Notes: generated from the sequence alone by a model not told the origin. A stretch of DNA of 64,000 nt from an uncultured Christensenella sp. (GCA_949282135.1 CASDOR010000014.1:1-64000), one strand, 5' to 3'. Numbered from the stretch's first letter, positions 9,485-18,621 are shown. Numbers and translations are program-made.

Positions 9485-9575
9485 TAAACATTTTCTTATC
9501 AAAATTTAAATGATTTATTTAGGTAGCATATAAATAGTTTAAACATAACTTTTTCTTTTTTTTATTTTGTAAGTA

Positions 9576-9584
9576 TGCTAATAT
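9576..9584 (+). promoter_or_regulatory. Extended -10 promoter of the RNA methyltransferase (leaderless)
   Basis: TGC-TAATAT: an extended -10 with a hexamer at 9579-9584. The start codon at 9591 is seven positions further on. The -35 region is only T-rich. Confidence 0.55.
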
Positions 9585-9590
9585 GTACAT

Positions 9591-10853
9591 ATGGAAAAGG
9601 TTATAATTGATAGTTTAAATATTAATGGAGAGGGTGTTTCTTTTGTTTTAGGAAAGAAAGTTTGTGTCAAAAAAGTTTTAAAAGGCGAAGAGGTAGAGAT
9701 AGAACGCGTTTTTGAAAAGAAGAATTTTATATATGCACGTCCTGTTTTTATTACTAAAAAGTCTCCTATGAGAATAGAAGAAAGATGTAAATTTTGTGAA
9801 AAATGTGGCGGATGTGATTTTATGTTTGTAAGTTCAAAAGACTTGCTTAATATAAAAAAGGAAATAATTCGTGATTATTTTAAAGACTTATATTCTGGTG
9901 ATATTATAGAAAATGCAAGTGATAGTGAATTTAATTACAGAAATAAAGTTTCTTTTATTGTTAAAGATGGGGCGGTTGGCTTGCAGGAAAGGGGTAGCAA
10001 AAACTGTGTTAAAATAGATAGCTGTATTGTAGCAAAAAAAGAAATAAATGAAGTTTTGACATATTTACAAATGTACATAGATAGAGTAAAGGACAAAAAT
10101 ATTCATCATTTTGTTGTAAGAAGTATTAAAGATGAAGTGTCTGTAGTATGTGTTGCGACAAAAAGACCAAAAGAAATTGATTTTTTAAACGAAATGCTAA
10201 GAAAACGATTTAAAAATAAATATGGACTTTTTATAAACTACAACAAAAAAGATGCAAAAGAGATTTTAAGTGATAAATTTTTAAAAGTAGATGGAGAGGA
10301 TTTTATAAAATCCAAAATTTTTGACCTAGAATTTTACGTCAAACCATATTCTTTTATGCAAGTAAATGATGACGTTCGAGATAAACTTTATAATAGGGTT
10401 GCAAAAGAAACTATAGGCGAGGTCGTAATTGAGGGCTATAGTGGAGCGGGATTACTAAGTTGTCTCATAGCAAAAAAAGCAAAAAGAGTAATTTCAATTG
10501 AAAAAAATAAAACCGCAACAAGTGATGCAAATTTAACGAAAGAGGCAAATAATATTACAAATTTGACAAATATAAATGGAGATTGTGCAAATTTACTTCC
10601 AAAACTTATAAAAGAAAATAAAAACGCAACTTTTGTTATTGATCCGCCAAGAAAAGGTTGTAGTCAGGAAATTTTAAGTATATTAAAAGAAGAAAAAGTA
10701 AAAAAGATTGTGTATGTTTCTTGTAATCCATATACTTTAAGGCAAAATTTAGTCTATTTAAAAGATAGTTACAAAATTGTAAACTTCGAAATTTTTGATA
10801 TGTTTCCAAAAACGAGTGACATAGAATGTCTTGTTGTGTTGGAGAGTAGATAA
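9591..10853 (+). CDS. 23S rRNA (uracil-5-)-methyltransferase, RlmD/RumA family
   Basis: An SAM-dependent m5U methyltransferase of the TrmA/RlmC/RlmD family, 420 residues. A TRAM-like N-terminal part (residues 1-58) precedes an iron-sulfur cysteine set, C66, C69, C72 and C75. The SAM-binding segment is VIEGYSGAGLLSCLIA. The catalytic region has FVIDPPRKGCSQEIL and VYVSCNPYTLRQNL, the latter with the nucleophilic cysteine. Substrate position (U747, U1939 or another) cannot be told from sequence. It is a single-gene unit whose promoter places the transcription start on the ATG. Confidence 0.9.
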   Translation: MEKVIIDSLNINGEGVSFVLGKKVCVKKVLKGEEVEIERVFEKKNFIYARPVFITKKSPMRIEERCKFCEKCGGCDFMFVSSKDLLNIKKEIIRDYFKDLYSGDIIENASDSEFNYRNKVSFIVKDGAVGLQERGSKNCVKIDSCIVAKKEINEVLTYLQMYIDRVKDKNIHHFVVRSIKDEVSVVCVATKRPKEIDFLNEMLRKRFKNKYGLFINYNKKDAKEILSDKFLKVDGEDFIKSKIFDLEFYVKPYSFMQVNDDVRDKLYNRVAKETIGEVVIEGYSGAGLLSCLIAKKAKRVISIEKNKTATSDANLTKEANNITNLTNINGDCANLLPKLIKENKNATFVIDPPRKGCSQEILSILKEEKVKKIVYVSCNPYTLRQNLVYLKDSYKIVNFEIFDMFPKTSDIECLVVLESR

Positions 10854-10910
10854 AAAGTGACCTTCATGTAAAAAATAAGAATTATTTATTATAAAAGTAT
10901 ATAAAAAATA

Positions 10911-10939
10911 TTGGTAATTTTAATTATTTATAGTATAAT
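10911..10939 (+). promoter_or_regulatory. Promoter of the lgt-divIVA operon (leaderless)
   Basis: TTGGTA (10911-10916), 17-bp spacer, TATAAT (10934-10939). ATG 10946 begins seven positions after the -10 box. A GTG at 10940, also in frame, would overlap the start of transcription and is rejected. Confidence 0.75.
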
Positions 10940-10945
10940 GTGTCT

Positions 10946-11752
10946 ATGAGACATTTAATTCTTGAAAGTAAGACATTTAATTTGTTTGGTATTGAAATTG
11001 CATGGTATGGTGTAATAGTTGCATTTGGTATGCTTATGGGTGTTATTTGTGCAATAATTATTTGTAAGAAAAAGAAATACGATTTTAGTATTCCTATTAA
11101 TCTCGCACTTTGGGCACTTCCACTTGCAATTATTGGCGCACGTATTTATTATTGTGTGCTTCATGGGGTAAGTGATTTTTGGCAAATATTTAGAATTTGG
11201 GACGGAGGAATGGCTATATATGGCGGTGTTATAGGCGGCTTCCTTGGAGTTGTTATATGTTGTAAAATACATAAATATTCCTTACTAGAGGCTTGCGACC
11301 TTGCCGCGCCATGTTTATTACTCGGTCAGGCAATTGGTAGAATAGGATGCTATTTTGGCGGTTGTTGTTATGGTATTGAGACTACAAATGAGGCACTTAT
11401 GAAGTTTCCATTTAGTGTTCAGATTATGACGGAAAATGGGCTTGAGTGGCATCTTGCAACTTTTTTCTATGAGGCATTTTTCAATTTAATTGGCTTTGTT
11501 ATTCTTATGATTTTGACCTTTAAAGTTAAGAAAAGAGGGATTGTTACTGCAAGTTATCTTATAATTTATGGCATTGTTAGGGCGGTACTTGAATATTTTA
11601 GAGATCCAGCAGAAAGTTTGATGCTTGGTAACACAGGAATAAAAGCCTCAATGCTTTTAAGCATTATTCTAGCAATAGCTGGAATTGTTATATTATCTTT
11701 AGTGTTATATTTTGACAAGAAAAGAAGGCAAGAGGCAAATGGGGAACTTTAA
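10946..11752 (+). CDS. lgt: Prolipoprotein diacylglyceryl transferase Lgt
   Basis: Transfers a diacylglyceryl group from phosphatidylglycerol to the lipobox cysteine of prelipoproteins at the outer face of the membrane. The protein has 268 residues and about seven transmembrane segments. The signature is recognisable as GARIYYC...WDGGMAIYGGVIGG and GQAIGRIGCYFGGCCYG; the latter is a variant of the canonical Lgt motif, with Cys where many enzymes have Asn-Phe. The lipobox proteins at 17065, 22480 and 27039 are natural substrates. The start is chosen from the promoter position. The 3' end overlaps the next gene by 14 bases. Confidence 0.9.
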   Translation: MRHLILESKTFNLFGIEIAWYGVIVAFGMLMGVICAIIICKKKKYDFSIPINLALWALPLAIIGARIYYCVLHGVSDFWQIFRIWDGGMAIYGGVIGGFLGVVICCKIHKYSLLEACDLAAPCLLLGQAIGRIGCYFGGCCYGIETTNEALMKFPFSVQIMTENGLEWHLATFFYEAFFNLIGFVILMILTFKVKKRGIVTASYLIIYGIVRAVLEYFRDPAESLMLGNTGIKASMLLSIILAIAGIVILSLVLYFDKKRRQEANGEL

Positions 11753-12536
11753 AATTGTTAAAAAAGGGTATAGTCAACTAGAAGTTGATAGTTTTATTGA
11801 AAGACTAAAAACTGATTATGAGGGAAGACTAGCAGAACAAAAAGATAGAATATTTTATCTAAAGGACCAAGTTGAAAAACTAACTAGTAGTAGTGATAAC
11901 GAGCTTATGGCATCTCTTTTAACAGCGGTTGAAAAGGCAAAAATGATAGAAAATAGTTCAAAAAACATTTATGAATTAGAAACGAAGAAACTTAATTTGC
12001 TTTATAATAAGATGGAAAATTTGCTCAAGGAAGAGAATGTAGCCAATTCTAGAAGTGTTAAAAATGAATTACTATCACTTATACAAGATTGCAGGAATTC
12101 ACTTCAACATAATATTGAAAAACAAAGTAAAAATATAAAAGAGAGCTCTAGTGGGGATCCAGTTAAAAGGTTGCTTTCAAAAATGATGGGCATAAATACC
12201 TTTCCTCAAAATTTTGATACTCGCGAGAAAGAGAACTATGTCGAAGAAAAAACAGTTGCTCCGCCTATAAAGCAAGAAAAAGAATCTCAAATAAAAGTTG
12301 TACAAATAAAACGTCAAGAGCAAAAGCGTCCTGAGCCTAAAGAGTTTAATAAATTTTTATCTAATAAAAATACACTTGATGGGTCAAATTTTGAACATAT
12401 AATGTTTACGAATAAAAATGGTTTTGATTCTGACGATTCAGGTTTTGACTTAAAGGAAGCTGTTAATCCTAAAGAAGACCTAGAAGAAATTATGAAAGCT
12501 TTTGATTTTTATAATGACGCAAAAAAAGATGAATAA
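11739..12536 (+). CDS. DivIVA-like coiled-coil protein
   Basis: A protein of 265 residues. The N-terminus, FKIVKKGYSQLEVDSFIERL, matches the DivIVA/GpsB N-terminal domain (GYxxxEVDxFI), which binds curved membrane in DivIVA. A coiled coil follows (residues 25-60), then another helical stretch to about 140, then a charged, disordered tail with an acidic C-terminus. The ATG at 11739 has an agagg site just upstream and overlaps lgt by 14 bases; an upstream in-frame TTG at 11712 is less likely. In Bacillota DivIVA organises the poles and septum; here it may work with MinD, encoded at 51.8 kb. That link is inferred. Confidence 0.8.
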   Translation: MGNFKIVKKGYSQLEVDSFIERLKTDYEGRLAEQKDRIFYLKDQVEKLTSSSDNELMASLLTAVEKAKMIENSSKNIYELETKKLNLLYNKMENLLKEENVANSRSVKNELLSLIQDCRNSLQHNIEKQSKNIKESSSGDPVKRLLSKMMGINTFPQNFDTREKENYVEEKTVAPPIKQEKESQIKVVQIKRQEQKRPEPKEFNKFLSNKNTLDGSNFEHIMFTNKNGFDSDDSGFDLKEAVNPKEDLEEIMKAFDFYNDAKKDE

Positions 12537-12538
12537 AA

Positions 12539-12560
12539 AATATGCACATTTGTGCATATT
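12539..12560 (-). terminator. Terminator of the leftward 12619 gene; hairpin after divIVA
   Basis: Stem of about 10 bp (12539-12548 with 12551-12560). On the minus strand it is followed by a T-run (complement of 12535-12540). On the plus strand it lacks a T-run. Confidence 0.65.
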
Positions 12561-12618
12561 CAAACTGTAGTTTGTTTACAGTCTGACTACCAGCTTAGCC
12601 GGCAGTTTTAATTAAGAA

Positions 12619-13668
12619 CTAATTAAATATGTACAGATATGCGAAAAATATATTTGAATATTTTTCACCCTTTTTTCTATTGTAATCTTCTAGTAAGTCG
12701 TTATATATATTTTGTAAGAAAAAATAATCCTCTTTTTCTTCTTCAGTTATGTCTTGACTTTCCTCTATAAAAATCGAAAAATAGTTATATAAGTCCTGTT
12801 CAAATTTATCTATAACCTTTTTATGTTTTTGTTCAACCAAAAGAGCATTGATAATCATAAGTAAAATTTTGCTTAAAAAGTCAATTTGTAAGGACGCTTT
12901 ATTAAGCCTATTTAGTATTTTTGCAATAATTTTAACAGTTTCATATTGCATGTATGCAAGGTCTTTCTCGTAATTATTTGTAAATTTAACACTTCTTATA
13001 AAAGTTCCTAGTTCGTCAAATAACTTTATTTTATAAAATGAGGTATTGTTATGCACATATGGGAATATGTCGGTTTTCACAAAACTTGAAAAATCTCGTT
13101 TAATCTTTTTTTTGTATTCAATAAGTCTCCTATTTGTGTCTTCTGTGTCAATTGTGTTTGCGGCTTGATTAGAATTTTTATTTATAAAATCAAAGTTTTT
13201 TAATTTCTCGTAATATTCCCAGTACTCATCGTCTAAAAGATTTTTTAAAGCATTTGTGTACTTGTCAAATTGCTCTTTTTTTAGTTTTAGAGAAGTTGTT
13301 CTTAGAGCAATAGATAAAGTATCAAGAGAACTTTTTATTGTTTCTTGTTTTTCAATATGATAAGCGTATTTTTCACTTGAATTGACATTATTAGGTGTAC
13401 TATTGTCTAGTTGTAGAGAATTAATAACTTTTACATCTCCCTGATTGTTAATACAAATTGCACCTATAGGCTTTGAGATTTCCAGTGGCAAATTTACATT
13501 AAATTTTGATAGCATTTTTACAACAGGGAAGCAAAGAAAATATCTTAATTTTCCTCTCTTAAAAATTGGAGGTAAAACAAATATTTCTTTAGTAAATAAA
13601 GAAAATTCATCATTATATTTTTTTTGAAGTTCTAATATAAAACTGAGTTTTAAATAATCACTAAACAT
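12619..13668 (-). CDS. Hypothetical cytoplasmic protein (349 aa)
   Basis: Unrecognised. The protein is rich in Lys, Asn, Phe and Tyr, mostly helical after residue 90, with no clear membrane segment or signal. I start at the ATG at 13668 rather than the in-frame ATG at 13689. Between the two lies an extended -10 (TGC-TATAAT on the minus strand) with a TTTACA about 18 bp upstream, so the earlier ATG would sit within the promoter. The 5' UTR would be only about three bases. It is divergent from the permease at 13761. No function assigned. Confidence 0.6.
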   Translation of the reverse strand: MFSDYLKLSFILELQKKYNDEFSLFTKEIFVLPPIFKRGKLRYFLCFPVVKMLSKFNVNLPLEISKPIGAICINNQGDVKVINSLQLDNSTPNNVNSSEKYAYHIEKQETIKSSLDTLSIALRTTSLKLKKEQFDKYTNALKNLLDDEYWEYYEKLKNFDFINKNSNQAANTIDTEDTNRRLIEYKKKIKRDFSSFVKTDIFPYVHNNTSFYKIKLFDELGTFIRSVKFTNNYEKDLAYMQYETVKIIAKILNRLNKASLQIDFLSKILLMIINALLVEQKHKKVIDKFEQDLYNYFSIFIEESQDITEEEKEDYFFLQNIYNDLLEDYNRKKGEKYSNIFFAYLYIFN

Positions 13669-13725
13669 AACATGAAAATTATAGCACATTAAGGTAAAAT
13701 TTGTAAAGAGAGGAAAAAATTTTTC

Positions 13726-13754
13726 TTTACTAATTTACATAAAAGGTTTATTAT
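13726..13754 (+). promoter_or_regulatory. Promoter of the permease gene (leaderless)
   Basis: TTTACT (13726-13731), 17-bp spacer, TATTAT (13749-13754). ATG 13761 is seven positions after the -10 box. Confidence 0.6.
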
Positions 13755-13760
13755 GTTTTT

Positions 13761-14777
13761 ATGTTTGAAACAATTTTACATGTAATATGGCACGCGTTTT
13801 TAGAGTCTATTATTACTTTACCAGTAATATTTGTATGCTATCTTGTTATTGAGTTGTTAGAAGAAAGAATTCTTACAAAATATAAAACAAGTAAATTATT
13901 AAAGAGTAAAATGGCCCCAGTTGTTAGTGCGAGTTTTGGAATTATTCCCCAATGTGGTTTTTCAGTTGTAGCTACAGACCTTTACAGCAAGAGACTTATA
14001 ACACTAGGTTCTCTTATGGCAATATATATTGCAACGAGTGATGAGGCTTTACCAATTCTACTTTCAAACTCGAGTAACTATTTGAATCTGCTTTTAATTA
14101 TTGGAATAAAATTTGTATACGCAATTGTTATAGGTCTTTTAATTGATGCAATATTTAGAAAAAAAGAAAATCTAAATTCTTCTACTTCTCTAAAAGAAAA
14201 TAATTTTTCAGCTTCGATTGCAGGTACAGAAGTAGATAAACCTAAAAATATAACAGAAAATAATTTAGATTATGTTAAGGATGTAGCGACTAAAGAAGAA
14301 GATAGTTTGGCACAAGATAAACATCATCACAATGAAGAGGTTATTGAGGGGTGTTGTCATCACGATCTAAAGCATACTCATGAAAGTAATTTATCACATA
14401 TTTTTATCCACCCTCTTTTACATTCTTTGAAAATATTTGCATTTATTCTAATAATTAATATCGTTTTTGGGCTTTTAGTTGAATTTGTTGGGGAAAATGT
14501 TATTTCTAATTTTATGATGTCAACTGGTTTTTTCCAACCTTTTATTGTGGCTATTGTTGGGCTTATTCCAAATTGTGCAGCATCGGTTATTATAACTGAG
14601 CTTTTTATGGTTGGCGGTATAACACTTGGTTCTTGTATTGCGGGACTTTGTGTTAATTCAGGTATTGCTCTCATATTACTTTTTAGGTTAAATAAAAACA
14701 TTAAGGAAAATATACTAATACTGGTTTCACTTTATTTGCTCGGAGTCTTACTTGGAGTTGTAATTAATTTTTTTTAG
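13761..14777 (+). CDS. Putative manganese/metal permease with a His-rich loop
   Basis: A protein of 338 residues with about ten membrane segments in two related halves. Each half contains the same pattern: SASFGIIPQCGFSVVATDLY near residue 54 and AIVGLIPNCAASVIITELF near 262. The central cytoplasmic loop carries a histidine/cysteine cluster (HHHNEE...CCHHDLKHTHE, residues about 195-215), a likely metal-binding site. This fits the 'putative manganese transporter' family related to arsenic-efflux permeases. Substrate is inferred. It precedes pepF by 21 bases, so they probably form one unit. Confidence 0.75.
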   Translation: MFETILHVIWHAFLESIITLPVIFVCYLVIELLEERILTKYKTSKLLKSKMAPVVSASFGIIPQCGFSVVATDLYSKRLITLGSLMAIYIATSDEALPILLSNSSNYLNLLLIIGIKFVYAIVIGLLIDAIFRKKENLNSSTSLKENNFSASIAGTEVDKPKNITENNLDYVKDVATKEEDSLAQDKHHHNEEVIEGCCHHDLKHTHESNLSHIFIHPLLHSLKIFAFILIINIVFGLLVEFVGENVISNFMMSTGFFQPFIVAIVGLIPNCAASVIITELFMVGGITLGSCIAGLCVNSGIALILLFRLNKNIKENILILVSLYLLGVLLGVVINFF

Positions 14778-14798
14778 ATTTTAATTTTGGAGGTTAAA

Positions 14799-16577
14799 AT
14801 GAAAAAAAGAGAAAATATCGAAGAAAAGTATAAATGGGATTTTAGTGATTATTTTAAAGATGATGAGGCTTGGGAAAAAGAGTACGCCGACTATTCAAAC
14901 GAGATAAAAGGGATTACTTACTTTGATGGTAAACTAGATAATAAGAAAAACATTTTAGAAATGTTTAAAATGCTAGAGAATTTATCAATTAAACTTGAAG
15001 CATTGTACATTTATGCAAATTGTGTTAGAGACACCGATGTAACTAATACAAAATCTATGGCGAGGCTTAATAAGGTTACTGCAAAATTGACTGAACAAAG
15101 TGTTTTGACTTCGTTTATAGAGCCACAGTTAAGCTTGCTTGATAATGAGTTTTTAAATGGTCTTATAAAAGACCCTGATTTTCAAGACTATTCAAAGATG
15201 CTAAAAGACGTAGTACGTGAAAAAGAGCACATATTGTCAAGAGAATGCGAGGAGATTTTGTCGCAAAGTTCTTCTTATCAAGATACCTTTAAGGAAAATC
15301 ATACTAACTTTGAAGGTGGGGATTTAAAGTTTAATAAAGTAAAAAATGCTAAGGGAAAACTCCTTCCAATGGGTCAAAGTTTAGCAAGCCTTTATCTTAG
15401 AGATAAGGACGAAGTCTTGCGCGAAAACGCATATAAGGAGCTTCAAGGTGCTTATGGAAGATATAATAATTTTTTATCTACAAACTATCTTGGGAGTGTA
15501 AAAAAAGATGTTTTTTATGCACGTGCAAGGAAGTTTGATTCAGTTTTAGATTCAGCACTTTTTTATGAAGAGGTAGACAAGGTTGTTTATGAGATGCTAC
15601 TAGAGAATACCCTAAAAAACTTAGGTCTAAATCAGAAGTTTTTTGAGGTGAAGAGAAAATTACTCGGACTCAAAAAATTTAAACTAAGTGACATTTACTA
15701 TAATCCTTTTGTAAGTAACAAAAAGTATACTTTTGAGTCGGCCATAAATGTTGTTTGTGATGCGTTGTCGGTTTTAGGCAAGGATTACACAGACTACATT
15801 AGGTATATGGCAGAAAAAAGAATGATTGATGTCTATCCAAACGAGGGTAAGGTTAGTGGAGCATATGAGACTATGGCGACTAAAAAAACGCCTCGAGTAT
15901 TTACTAATTTTATGGGGACATCAAATGACGTGTCAACACTTGCACATGAACTCGGACATGCTATGCATAGCGTTTTATCTGATAAGTCACAAAGTAGTTT
16001 TAATGCAGGCTATACAATTTTTCTTGCAGAAATTGCAAGTACAGTTAATGAAACAATATTAAATGACCATATGCTAAATTGCACAGATGATAAGAAGGAA
16101 AAAATTTTTTACTTAAATGAATTTTTGTCAAACTTTTACGCAACTGTTTTTAGACAAACAATGTTTGCAGACTTTGAAGATAAAATCCATAAAAAAGTTG
16201 AAAAAAATGAAGAAGTCTCCGCAAAAGTTTTAAATGATACTTACTTTGAGCTTGTTAAAAAGTTCTTTGGTAAAAAAGTTAAAATTTTTGATGAAGTAAA
16301 GTTTGAATGGAGTAGGATTCCACATTTTTATAGGGCATATTACGTGTATAAATACGCAACAGGACTAATTAGTGCTATTAATATTGTTGAAAATTTAAGG
16401 ACAGGGAAAATAAAAGTTGATAATTATAAGAAGTTTTTAAGTTCTGGTTGTAGCGACACTCCATTAAATTTACTTAAGATTGTAAAAGTAGATTTGACAA
16501 CTGAAGAGCCTTTTAATGTTGCGTTTAAATATTTTAGTGAAAGACTATCTTTATTAGAAAAGTTATCAAAACAATAA
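14799..16577 (+). CDS. pepF: Oligoendopeptidase F (M3B metallopeptidase)
   Basis: A cytoplasmic zinc peptidase that trims short peptides. It has 592 residues, normal for PepF. The zinc motif HELGH is at residues 383-387, and FLAEIASTVNETILND (about 408) supplies the third ligand in this family. The start follows a strong ggagg site seven bases upstream; an in-frame TTG at 14787 overlaps that site and is rejected. No obvious terminator follows; 16578-16753 is AT-rich. Confidence 0.95.
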   Translation: MKKRENIEEKYKWDFSDYFKDDEAWEKEYADYSNEIKGITYFDGKLDNKKNILEMFKMLENLSIKLEALYIYANCVRDTDVTNTKSMARLNKVTAKLTEQSVLTSFIEPQLSLLDNEFLNGLIKDPDFQDYSKMLKDVVREKEHILSRECEEILSQSSSYQDTFKENHTNFEGGDLKFNKVKNAKGKLLPMGQSLASLYLRDKDEVLRENAYKELQGAYGRYNNFLSTNYLGSVKKDVFYARARKFDSVLDSALFYEEVDKVVYEMLLENTLKNLGLNQKFFEVKRKLLGLKKFKLSDIYYNPFVSNKKYTFESAINVVCDALSVLGKDYTDYIRYMAEKRMIDVYPNEGKVSGAYETMATKKTPRVFTNFMGTSNDVSTLAHELGHAMHSVLSDKSQSSFNAGYTIFLAEIASTVNETILNDHMLNCTDDKKEKIFYLNEFLSNFYATVFRQTMFADFEDKIHKKVEKNEEVSAKVLNDTYFELVKKFFGKKVKIFDEVKFEWSRIPHFYRAYYVYKYATGLISAINIVENLRTGKIKVDNYKKFLSSGCSDTPLNLLKIVKVDLTTEEPFNVAFKYFSERLSLLEKLSKQ

Positions 16578-16753
16578 AAAAGACAAATTGATACATTAAA
16601 TTTTTTGTAGTTTTAATAATGGAATATTTGAGGAAAATAATTATTGGTTATTATTTTTAGTTAAATACAGTTATCTGTATCAAGTATAGAAAAAATTTTT
16701 TAAAGGTTTTAACAAAAAAATAAAAAAAATTATAAAATATTTTATAAAATTTA

Positions 16754-16782
16754 TTGACTTATTAAAATCAATTTGTTAATAT
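16754..16782 (+). promoter_or_regulatory. Promoter of tRNA-Asn
   Basis: TTGACT (16754-16759), 17-bp spacer, TAATAT (16777-16782) with an upstream TG. A second TATAAT overlaps at 16780-16785. Confidence 0.6.
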
Positions 16783-16815
16783 AATAAGGCATTGTGAAAG
16801 ATGCTTTATAAATAA

Positions 16816-16890
16816 TCCTCGATAGCTCAACGGTAGAGCACTCGGCTGTTAACCGATAGGTTGTTGGTTCGAATCCGACTCGGGGAGCCA
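16816..16890 (+). tRNA. tRNA-Asn (anticodon GTT)
   Basis: A complete 75-base cloverleaf. The 7-bp acceptor stem (16816-16822 with the bases before the discriminator) has one G-T pair. The anticodon loop reads ctGTTaa, the T arm is GGTTCGAATCC, and the 3' CCA is encoded. It is a lone tRNA with its own promoter and a terminator about 55 bases downstream. Confidence 0.97.
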
Positions 16891-16946
16891 AAACAAAAAC
16901 TATGTGAACCTATATTTTTGCAGGTGTGGTGTAGTTTTATTGGTAA

Positions 16947-16984
16947 AAAAAGTAGTTAAGATATAGTTTTCTTAACTACTTTTT
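16947..16984 (+). terminator. Terminator, probably bidirectional
   Basis: A 14-bp perfect stem (16947-16960 with 16971-16984), 10-base loop, A-run before and T-run at the end. It serves the tRNA on the plus strand and the lipoprotein gene on the minus strand. Confidence 0.88.
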
Positions 16985-17064
16985 CGTACTTTAAGTATGA
17001 AAGATTGGTTTGTATTTATACAAGGCAATAGGTTATATATAAATTTTGTAGTTTTAAATTTTTT

Positions 17065-17988
17065 TTATTCTTGTGTTTGGGCTTGTTCTGCAAGATAATC
17101 AGTTACCCATTGTGGTTCGGTGATTTCGCCGGTATATTTCGAAATTGTGAGACTTGCTGTCATTGGAAGGTATGAATTTGTTTCCGGATCTAACGTCAAA
17201 TCTGTTAAAATAATCTTTAAACCTGTAATTTGGTTATTAAAATCAAACATAAGGGTTAATTTTGGAATTATTAGATCTTTTATTTCCTGTGGGGCAGGAG
17301 AAATGGTGGAAGTATAGAATCTGTCCCAAAAATCTTCAAAGTTTTCATATCCTACATAACTAAATCTAGCAGTTTCTTTAAGATTTAGTTGAAACGCAAG
17401 TTCATATCCAGCATCAGTTGTTGTTTTTATTGTATTTTCTTTATAAAATTTTGAAAAATTATCATCAGTAAATAAGGAGCCAATAACTGTTAAATTTACT
17501 CCAAATGCACCACTAATAATTTTTCCTATGTCACTATTATTTGATATAGTATCTACACCTACACCTTTATCAGTTTCAAGTACATCACTCTCATTTTGAT
17601 AGAAAACAATTTCTCCATTTGGAGAATAGATTTGAGAATCAATATAACCTTCAACTTGCGTAGAATATAAATCGAAAATTAGTTTTGTGCAAATGTTATT
17701 TGAGTATTCAAATTGACCTTGAAGTGTTGCGGTAGACAATGTTTCGCTAGTGTTATAGTTGCTTGCTATGCCAGAACCCTCTACTTGTGTTTTCCCAAAC
17801 TTTGCGAAAATACTTCTGTTGTCTGGGTTGTCATCAGTTGCGAGAGCACTAACGATTAGGGTCTTTGCTTCAGTTAGGCTAATTGTTTCGCCGCTTGTCT
17901 TTGAATCGCCACATCCAACAAGGACAAAGGCAAAAGTAAATACAATGGCGAGCATACTTAAAATACTAACTTTAAATTTTGTTCTCAT
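17065..17988 (-). CDS. Lipoprotein of unknown function (module A)
   Basis: A protein of 307 residues with a lipoprotein signal peptide: Lys-rich start, hydrophobic core and lipobox LVGC with the cysteine near residue 26. The mature part has no membrane segment and is rich in Ser, Thr and Asp; I do not recognise a domain. The start has an aaggag site 10 bases upstream. A good promoter lies upstream on the minus strand. The gene is divergent from an XRE gene at 18310, an arrangement repeated at 22480/23387. Possible role: sensing or binding at the cell surface. Confidence 0.8.
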   Translation of the reverse strand: MRTKFKVSILSMLAIVFTFAFVLVGCGDSKTSGETISLTEAKTLIVSALATDDNPDNRSIFAKFGKTQVEGSGIASNYNTSETLSTATLQGQFEYSNNICTKLIFDLYSTQVEGYIDSQIYSPNGEIVFYQNESDVLETDKGVGVDTISNNSDIGKIISGAFGVNLTVIGSLFTDDNFSKFYKENTIKTTTDAGYELAFQLNLKETARFSYVGYENFEDFWDRFYTSTISPAPQEIKDLIIPKLTLMFDFNNQITGLKIILTDLTLDPETNSYLPMTASLTISKYTGEITEPQWVTDYLAEQAQTQE

Positions 17989-18021
17989 ATTTTTTATCTC
18001 CTTTTTCTTAAGAACTACCTA

Positions 18022-18050
18022 ATAATAGCATGTTACTTAGTAAAAATCAA
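18022..18050 (-). promoter_or_regulatory. Promoter of lipoprotein A with an operator-like palindrome
   Basis: On the minus strand: TTGATT (18045-18050), 17-bp spacer, extended -10 TGC-TATTAT (18022-18027). The spacer contains the palindrome TTACT-t-AGTAA (18033-18043), related to the inverted repeat at 18104-18142. Confidence 0.68.
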
Positions 18051-18103
18051 ATAAAATCTCATACAATGTAGCAAATTAAAAATTTTTAATATGTTTAGTG
18101 AGT

Positions 18104-18142
18104 ATAGTTACTACAAAAAATGATTATACTTTTAGTAACTAT
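18104..18142. promoter_or_regulatory. Inverted repeat, likely XRE operator (module A)
   Basis: Perfect 9-bp arms atagttact (18104-18112) and agtaactat (18134-18142), with centres 30 bp apart, close to three helical turns. The half-site TTACT recurs in the promoter of the lipoprotein. The rest of 17989-18309 is AT-rich and holds nothing else I can identify. Confidence 0.5.
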
Positions 18143-18309
18143 CTAAGTTAAAAAATAAAAATATGGTTATTTAATAATAAAATTATTTAAATTTTATGTG
18201 TGTTTATGTTGAGATTTTGCAAGATTATTTATGCTTTTATTTAAAATATAAAAAGGTTTAAGTTTATGTAATTAGTTTTTAACTTAGGAATAGTAAGGTT
18301 GAGGTAATT

Positions 18310-18621
18310 ATGCTAAGTAGGGAAGAAATAATAGAGAGAATAGGAATTGCAAGGCACAATGCAGGGCTTTCGGCAAAAGCACTTTCCGAACTTGCTGGAC
18401 TAAATAAAGGCTATATCAATAGACTTGAAAACGGAAAGGACTTTTTACCTAGTCTTGAAGCACTTTTAAATATTATTGACGCTTGTGGAATAAGTGAAGA
18501 GCAATTCTTTTATCATGACATAAATACCTATAAGCAAGATATGGAACTTATAAAATCTATGAAAAATATCTCAAATGAAAAGAAGCTTGCTATAGCGACT
18601 TTGCTTAGGAAAGAAATCTAG
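18310..18621 (+). CDS. XRE-family regulator (module A)
   Basis: A protein of 103 residues: a helix-turn-helix (residues 8-60, with LSAKALSELAGLNKGYINRLENG) and a short C-terminal helical region with FFYHDINTYKQDMELIKSM. The ribosome site gagg is in place. It is clearly paralogous to the XRE protein at 23387: both share the SYIxxM/LE...KDFLPs/txEtL layout and the E-x-FFY-x-DI-x-x-YK tail. Each is divergent from a lipoprotein gene. Autoregulation and control of the lipoprotein are inferred from the inverted repeats between them. Confidence 0.82.
   Translation: MLSREEIIERIGIARHNAGLSAKALSELAGLNKGYINRLENGKDFLPSLEALLNIIDACGISEEQFFYHDINTYKQDMELIKSMKNISNEKKLAIATLLRKEI

Noticed and set aside
10940-10945. 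GTG start for lgt
   Set aside because: It begins immediately after the -10 box, upstream of any plausible transcription start.
12562-12618. GC-richer imperfect palindrome as a mobile repeat
   Set aside because: I found no second copy elsewhere in the window, so it stays an unexplained local structure.
16816-18621. tRNA-Asn as an integration site for a mobile island
   Set aside because: No integrase and no duplicated tRNA 3' end were seen downstream.
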